From Rudanella sp031411995 (lineage in GTDB: Bacteria > Bacteroidota > Bacteroidia > Cytophagales > Spirosomataceae): DNA of 64,000 nt. This document shows, one piece after another, positions 60,583 to 64,000 of this stretch. Where the stretch lies: NCBI GenBank assembly GCA_031411995.1, contig JANOCD010000060.1, forward strand, positions 1 through 64,000, in the 5' to 3' direction. A program made the translations under genes and the position numbers. How positions within the stretch are numbered: position 1 is the first letter of the stretch; every line of letters begins with the position of its first letter. The notes beneath the pieces were generated by a model that was given only the letters and a program-made list of their open reading frames with translations, had not been told where the DNA came from and searched no databases.

Positions 60583-61005
60583 TTAGTCGTGATTTTGATC
60601 TGTTTGGGCGGTTTCCATCGGCTTTATCCGGCTCAGTTCGCGTTTAGCCTGTTCTTCGCTGACGCGGGCCATGAGTAAAGCGCGAGTCATAAAGTCAATG
60701 TCTTCAACCGCTTTAATATAATAGGTTTGGCCCTGCTCGGCAGTAAAAAAAACCATTTTCACATCCGACAGATAGGCCCCTTCCGATTCAATCTTCACCC
60801 GTCCCGTTGGAATAGTAACTTTTAGGAATCTATTCTGAGGTAAATACCCCAGAAGCTTTCCATTCAGTTTCAGGTCATAGCCACCTCCGTCAAACTCCCG
60901 TTGCCTATAGATGACCACCTTTGCCACCTCAGAACGCGGTTGCTCTTCAGCCCTCCATCCGATGGATACCATCAGACTCAGTAATATCAGCATCGCTTTC
61001 ATCAC
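60583..61005 (-). CDS. DUF2846-like exported protein
   Basis: A 140-residue protein with a signal peptide (about 1-20). A beta-rich domain follows: KVVIYRQREFDGGGYDLKLNGKLLGYLPQNRFLKVTIPTGRVKIES, then YLSDVKMVFFTAEQGQTYYIKA. This is the DUF2846 pattern (a small envelope beta-sandwich). No lipobox is present. Its start overlaps the stop of the beta-barrel gene by 4 bases, and its stop abuts the kinase start, so the four genes at 58829-61763 form a compact operon. Confidence 0.8.
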   Translation of the reverse strand: MMKAMLILLSLMVSIGWRAEEQPRSEVAKVVIYRQREFDGGGYDLKLNGKLLGYLPQNRFLKVTIPTGRVKIESEGAYLSDVKMVFFTAEQGQTYYIKAVEDIDFMTRALLMARVSEEQAKRELSRIKPMETAQTDQNHD

Positions 61006-61763
61006 CGGAATGGTTTTCTGGAAAACGGAACAAACCGGTTTCCATTTAGTGAATAAGCAAAGATGAACTGCACATAAAACTGACTGAATCGGTCTTTGAT
61101 GGGGTTCGTAAACGTATACACATCCGACTCCCAGGCTTTCTTAACCATGCCGGTTCGGTAGCCAATCCGGGTAGCCGTGTAAGCACTGGCTTTGCGTTTT
61201 TCGCGCTGACTGAACTCAAGGGCTACCTCAGCAAAACCCACATTTCGCAATGCCAGTGAGGGTACGCTACCTGCTGAGGGAGGAGTTTGCAAAACAGACT
61301 GAAACGGAATCTGTTGAACGCCCTTTCGATATAGTGAAAGATTGTATTCAGCACCTCCAAGTCCTACATAAATGAATACTCGCTTATTAAATGAATTTAA
61401 CACATCATAGCCTACCAGAATGCCCTGAGAATTTATTCCGTTTTTTTGAACCCAGTTATTGGTTGATACCGTACGGCTAAAAAAGGAAGACTGCGACTGT
61501 ACCATCACTTTAATCCGGTTGATTCGTACGCCAAAATTCAGGTTGACAGTCCCAGCAGAAAGGGCTAGCGGTTTTATCTGATTAGCCCGAAAAAATGAGC
61601 GCATTTCGGGTAATAAGGTCGCGGTTGTGTTCAGGCCAAACTCATATAAGAACCCAAATCGGAAATTACTTTTTCTGGGCAGGCTATCCAGTAGAGTCGA
61701 ATCAGTAGTTTGCCCGGCGGCCATGTGCGCCATCAGCAAAAGTCCTGCAAGAAGTTGTTTCAT
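61002..61763 (-). CDS. Outer-membrane beta-barrel-like protein, function unknown
   Basis: A 253-residue protein; ATG 61763 gives a signal peptide ending MAAGQT. The rest alternates hydrophobic and polar residues in short strands ending in aromatic residues (NFRFGFLYEFGLNTTATLL, VNLNFGVRINRIKVMVQS, FSQFYVQFIFAYSLNGNRF). That pattern suggests an outer-membrane barrel of eight or more strands. The family is not named. It is the first gene of the LytTR/LytS operon and might be part of what the pair senses or controls. Confidence 0.75.
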   Translation of the reverse strand: MKQLLAGLLLMAHMAAGQTTDSTLLDSLPRKSNFRFGFLYEFGLNTTATLLPEMRSFFRANQIKPLALSAGTVNLNFGVRINRIKVMVQSQSSFFSRTVSTNNWVQKNGINSQGILVGYDVLNSFNKRVFIYVGLGGAEYNLSLYRKGVQQIPFQSVLQTPPSAGSVPSLALRNVGFAEVALEFSQREKRKASAYTATRIGYRTGMVKKAWESDVYTFTNPIKDRFSQFYVQFIFAYSLNGNRFVPFSRKPFR

Positions 61764-61874
61764 GTAATTGGCCGTTTTTGTTAGAACAGACCAAAACAAC
61801 AACTGCCCCGCCGACCGCACAACAAGGTGTGGTCAACGGGGCAGAGTATGTGGGGAAAGGGGTGTAGTTTGTGG

Positions 61875-62435
61875 TTACACCGACAAAATATCTTTCTCTT
61901 TGGAAACGAAAACATCATCGACGCGGCTGATGAAGGCATCGGTCAGTTTCTGAACGCGCTCTTCGCCCATTTTCACGGCATCTTCCGAAACGCCTTCTTT
62001 GGTCAGTTTTCGGATCGAGTCGTTGGTGTCTTTGCGGATGTTTCGGACGTTTACTTTGGCCACTTCGATTTCGGTTTTCACCTTTTTCACCAAATCACGC
62101 CGACGTTCTTCGGTCAGGGGCGGAATGCTCAGGCGAATCTGTTCACCATCGTTGGAGGGCGACAGGCCAATGTTGGAGTTGCGAATGGCTTTTTCTACCT
62201 CTCCAATCATCTTTTTCTCGAACGGTTTGATCGTGATCGAGCGGGCATCGGGCGTGGTGATGGAGGCCACGTTGGCAATGGGCGACAAAACGCCGTAATA
62301 CTCAACCTGAATACCGTCGAGCATAGATGGACTGGCTTTACCCGCCCGAATTTTGGTCAATTCAATGGAGAGGTGCTTGAGAGCCTTCTCCATCGTGTCT
62401 TTCGCATCGTCTAAGAATAATTCAATCTCTTCCAT
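61875..62435 (-). CDS. frr: Ribosome recycling factor
   Basis: A complete 186-residue factor that with EF-G splits post-termination ribosomes. DAKDTMEKALKHLSIELTKIRAGKASPSMLDGIQVEYYG is the typical first block (IRxGRAxPxxLD-like), then INVASITTPDARSITIKPFEKKMIGEVEKAI, and RLSIPPLTEERRRDLVKKVK is the hallmark of the family. It follows pyrH by 59 bases on the same strand, the usual pyrH-frr order; a hairpin lies between them. Confidence 0.96.
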   Translation of the reverse strand: MEEIELFLDDAKDTMEKALKHLSIELTKIRAGKASPSMLDGIQVEYYGVLSPIANVASITTPDARSITIKPFEKKMIGEVEKAIRNSNIGLSPSNDGEQIRLSIPPLTEERRRDLVKKVKTEIEVAKVNVRNIRKDTNDSIRKLTKEGVSEDAVKMGEERVQKLTDAFISRVDDVFVSKEKDILSV

Positions 62436-62462
62436 TGGTTGTCAAGCTTTGCGGTTTCTTTG

Positions 62463-62491
62463 GTTTCATGGCTACTGCGTAGCTATGAAAC
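62463..62491. repeat. Short palindrome between pyrH and frr
   Basis: GTTTCATGGCTAC (62463-62475) and GTAGCTATGAAAC (62479-62491) pair with one wobble across a three-base loop. The sequence resembles the GTTTCAAAGGCTACGCC repeats downstream of the biotin-carrier gene, so it may be the same dispersed family. It could also limit transcription into frr. Confidence 0.65.
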
Positions 62492-62494
62492 AAG

Positions 62495-63220
62495 TTAAAT
62501 GTTGTCTGAAATAAGTGTTCCGATGTCGTCGCCGGAGGCCAGCCGGAGCAGGTTGCCGGGCTTGTTCATGTCGAAAACAATGATAGGGAGGCCGTTTTCC
62601 TGGCAGAGCGTAAAGGCCGTGAGGTCCATCACGTTGAGTTTCTGCTCATACACATCCTGAAACGAAATGTGCGTGTAACGGGTGGCCGTGGGGTCTTTCA
62701 TCGGGTCGGCGGTATAGACACCGTCTACTTTGGTGCCTTTCAGCAGCACATCGGCTTCGATCTCGTTGCCGCGCAGGGCCGCTGTTGAGTCGGTGGTGAA
62801 GTAAGGGCTACCCGTTCCGGCGGCAAAAATCACAACGCGGCCCTTTTCGAGGTGTCTGATGGCCCGGCGACGAACGTAGGGTTCGCACACTTGTTCCATT
62901 TTGATGGCCGACATCACGCGGGTGTACATGCCGTGTTTTTCGAGCGAACTCTGAATGGCCATTGCGTTGATAACAGTAGCCAGCATCCCCATGTAATCGC
63001 CCTGAACCCGGTCGATACCAGACCGTTGCCCCGATACACCCCGGAAAATATTGCCCCCGCCAATAACAATGGCGACCTCTACACCGAGGTTGAGAACGTC
63101 CAGAATTTCTTTGCTATACTGTTCCAGAACAGCCGGGTCGATGTTGTAGCCTGATGGGCCGGCAAGTGCCTCCCCGCTTAATTTAAGCAGGATTCGTTTA
63201 TACTTGAGTTGAGAAGCCAT
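62495..63220 (-). CDS. pyrH: Uridylate (UMP) kinase
   Basis: A 241-residue amino-acid-kinase-fold enzyme that phosphorylates UMP to UDP. RILLKLSGEALAG is the ATP-side start, VAIVIGGGNIFRG the UMP-binding Gly-rich loop, and MNVMDLTAFTLCQENGLPIIVFDMNKPGNL the family-specific C-terminal block. FAAGTGSPYFTTDSTAALRG carries the phosphate loop with the Thr/Ser pair. It is essential for RNA and cell-wall nucleotide supply. The biotin-carrier gene lies 21 bases upstream on the same strand. Confidence 0.96.
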   Translation of the reverse strand: MASQLKYKRILLKLSGEALAGPSGYNIDPAVLEQYSKEILDVLNLGVEVAIVIGGGNIFRGVSGQRSGIDRVQGDYMGMLATVINAMAIQSSLEKHGMYTRVMSAIKMEQVCEPYVRRRAIRHLEKGRVVIFAAGTGSPYFTTDSTAALRGNEIEADVLLKGTKVDGVYTADPMKDPTATRYTHISFQDVYEQKLNVMDLTAFTLCQENGLPIIVFDMNKPGNLLRLASGDDIGTLISDNI

Positions 63221-63241
63221 GACCGCAAAAGTAGGAAAAAA

Positions 63242-63745
63242 TCAGAACTCAATCAGCACCTGATTCTTTTCGACTCGGTCGCCTTTGGCCACACGGATGC
63301 TGCGGATGGTGCCTTCGCCGGGGGCTTTAATGAGGTTTTCCATTTTCATTGCTTCCAGAATCAGTACGGCATCGCCTTTTTTGACCACGTCGCCGGGTTG
63401 CACGTTGATGCCCACAATAAGGCCGGGCATGGGAGCCTTGATGTCGTTTATTTTGGCTGAGGCCCCCGCGCTCATGCCCATTTGCTCCAGCAACAAATCG
63501 AACCGATCTTTGAGCTGAACGGTGTACGGATGCCCGTTGATGCTCAGTTTTACCGTTTTAGTGGCCGCATCCATTTCGACCAACTCAGCAGTGAAGGAGC
63601 GGTCATTATGCAGAATATGAAACGTGTTGGCGTTGATTCGGACCATATCCCAGGCAAAGGGCTGGTCGTTCAATACGGTGCCGTTGGGTGTGAACTCAAC
63701 AGTGAATGGGGAATTGGTAGCGTCGTTGACAGAAGCAGAGATCAT
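63242..63745 (-). CDS. Biotin/lipoyl carrier protein of an acyl-CoA carboxylase
   Basis: A 167-residue protein. The last about 70 residues are a biotinyl domain: APMPGLIVGINVQPGDVVKKGD, then the biotin site EAMKMEN with Lys134, and IRSIRVAKGDRVEKNQVLIEF. The N-terminal part (VEFTPNGTVLNDQPFAWDMVRI) matches small carriers of the propionyl/methylmalonyl-CoA carboxylase type of Bacteroidota rather than AccB of fatty-acid synthesis. The carboxylase subunits are not in view. Confidence 0.85.
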   Translation of the reverse strand: MISASVNDATNSPFTVEFTPNGTVLNDQPFAWDMVRINANTFHILHNDRSFTAELVEMDAATKTVKLSINGHPYTVQLKDRFDLLLEQMGMSAGASAKINDIKAPMPGLIVGINVQPGDVVKKGDAVLILEAMKMENLIKAPGEGTIRSIRVAKGDRVEKNQVLIEF

Positions 63746-63756
63746 TCTTGGTTTGT

Positions 63757-63864
63757 GGTTTCAAAGGCTACGCCGTTACTTTGGTTTCAAAGGCTGCGCC
63801 GTTTCTAAGTTTCATCGGTAAATAACGAACTGCGAACTATTGAAACGGCGCAGCCTTTGAAACC
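63757..63864. repeat. Dispersed GGTTTCAAAGGCTGCGCCGT repeats, direct and inverted
   Basis: Copies at 63757-63778 and 63783-63805 are direct; the one at 63842-63864 is the exact reverse complement of the second (23-bp arms). Further GAAACAGCATAGCGTTGAAACC-like sequence follows. They lie upstream of the biotin-carrier start and downstream of the EamA gene (both minus strand), where a hairpin could end the EamA transcript. Confidence 0.8.
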
Positions 63865-63902
63865 AAAAAACAATAGAAACAGCATAGCGTTGAAACCGTT
63901 TT

Positions 63903-64000
63903 TCACGATTTATTCGTCAAATATATACCGAACAGGCAAATTCCCATACCGAGGTATTGAGCCGCATAAATATGTTCGCCGTCGAGCAGGCCCCACATGA
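63903..64000 (-). CDS. C-terminal end of an EamA/DMT-family transporter (partial)
   Basis: The minus frame entering from the right edge ends with TGA at 63903-63905 and reads WGLLDGEHIYAAQYLGMGI then CLFGIYLTNKS. The GEH-x(4)-QYLGM pattern followed by a hydrophobic G-x-Y-L-T-N helix is the typical last helix of EamA drug/metabolite exporters. Only about 31 residues are visible, so the substrate cannot be guessed. Confidence 0.75.
   Translation of the reverse strand, partial: MWGLLDGEHIYAAQYLGMGICLFGIYLTNKS

Noticed and set aside
1..64000. tRNA, rRNA, tmRNA, RNase P RNA or prophage genes
   Set aside because: No cloverleaf T-arm (GTTCGA-type) with matching acceptor, no rRNA consensus, and no phage structural genes were seen by eye; small RNAs cannot be excluded.

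Overview
This window is chromosomal DNA from a member of the Bacteroidota, most likely order Cytophagales, family Spirosomaceae (Spirosoma-like); the assignment is inferred from gene content. Pointers are: a secreted M43 metalloprotease with a type IX secretion C-terminal domain; DUF4142, DUF4494, DUF2846 and PD40/OmpA proteins; the Gfo/Idh/MocA - gluconate-dehydrogenase-subunit-3 - GMC oxidoreductase trio; LytTR/LytS signalling; TAnnTTTG promoter boxes with little Shine-Dalgarno; and many short degenerate palindromic repeats between genes. No rRNA, tRNA, CRISPR array or complete insertion sequence was recognised.

Layout. 1-1,130 is an AT-rich accessory remnant: a transposase-like fragment abuts a 5'-truncated TOPRIM (OLD-like) gene. 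1,519-5,128 is a sugar/polyol oxidoreductase trio (+). 5,130-8,819 holds an SGNH-like lipoprotein gene and a large envelope protein gene (-). 8,953-22,132 is one long minus-strand surface-glycan locus: GT39, split transketolase, a fused epimerase/GT2, a DUF433/DUF5615 toxin-antitoxin-like pair, two paralogous polytopic proteins, an acyltransferase, a GT2 and a FAD enzyme. 22,208-23,335 is an AT-rich Crp/Fnr plus membrane-protein pair. 23,370-33,219 is mixed housekeeping and envelope genes (PD40/OmpA, DUF2147, comEC, GNAT, M43 protease, phoH, DUF4142). gyrA and a TPR protein follow on +, then an XRE regulator, dapD, a 1.2-kb gene-free AT-rich stretch, gap, trmB, folC, a TonB-like gene and an exonuclease.

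45,812-53,139 is the most intriguing unit. It is a minus-strand operon encoding a histidine kinase, a sigma-70-type factor, a membrane anti-sigma/TPR protein, a subtilisin without a signal peptide, and a large TPR-CHAT (caspase-like) protein with a C-terminal membrane anchor. It reads as a signal-controlled two-protease system; that function is inferred from gene order, not known. After it come a NadR-like kinase, an exodeoxyribonuclease III, a nucleoside permease, an SDR, a histone-deacetylase-family protein, DUF4494, a LytTR/LytS pair, frr, pyrH, a biotin carrier protein and the end of an EamA transporter.

Start codons were moved inward wherever an upstream in-frame start was TTG/GTG or ran into a neighbour and an ATG gave a proper N-terminus (signal peptide, Rossmann motif or P-loop). 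Functions rest on family motifs read by eye; no database search was run.
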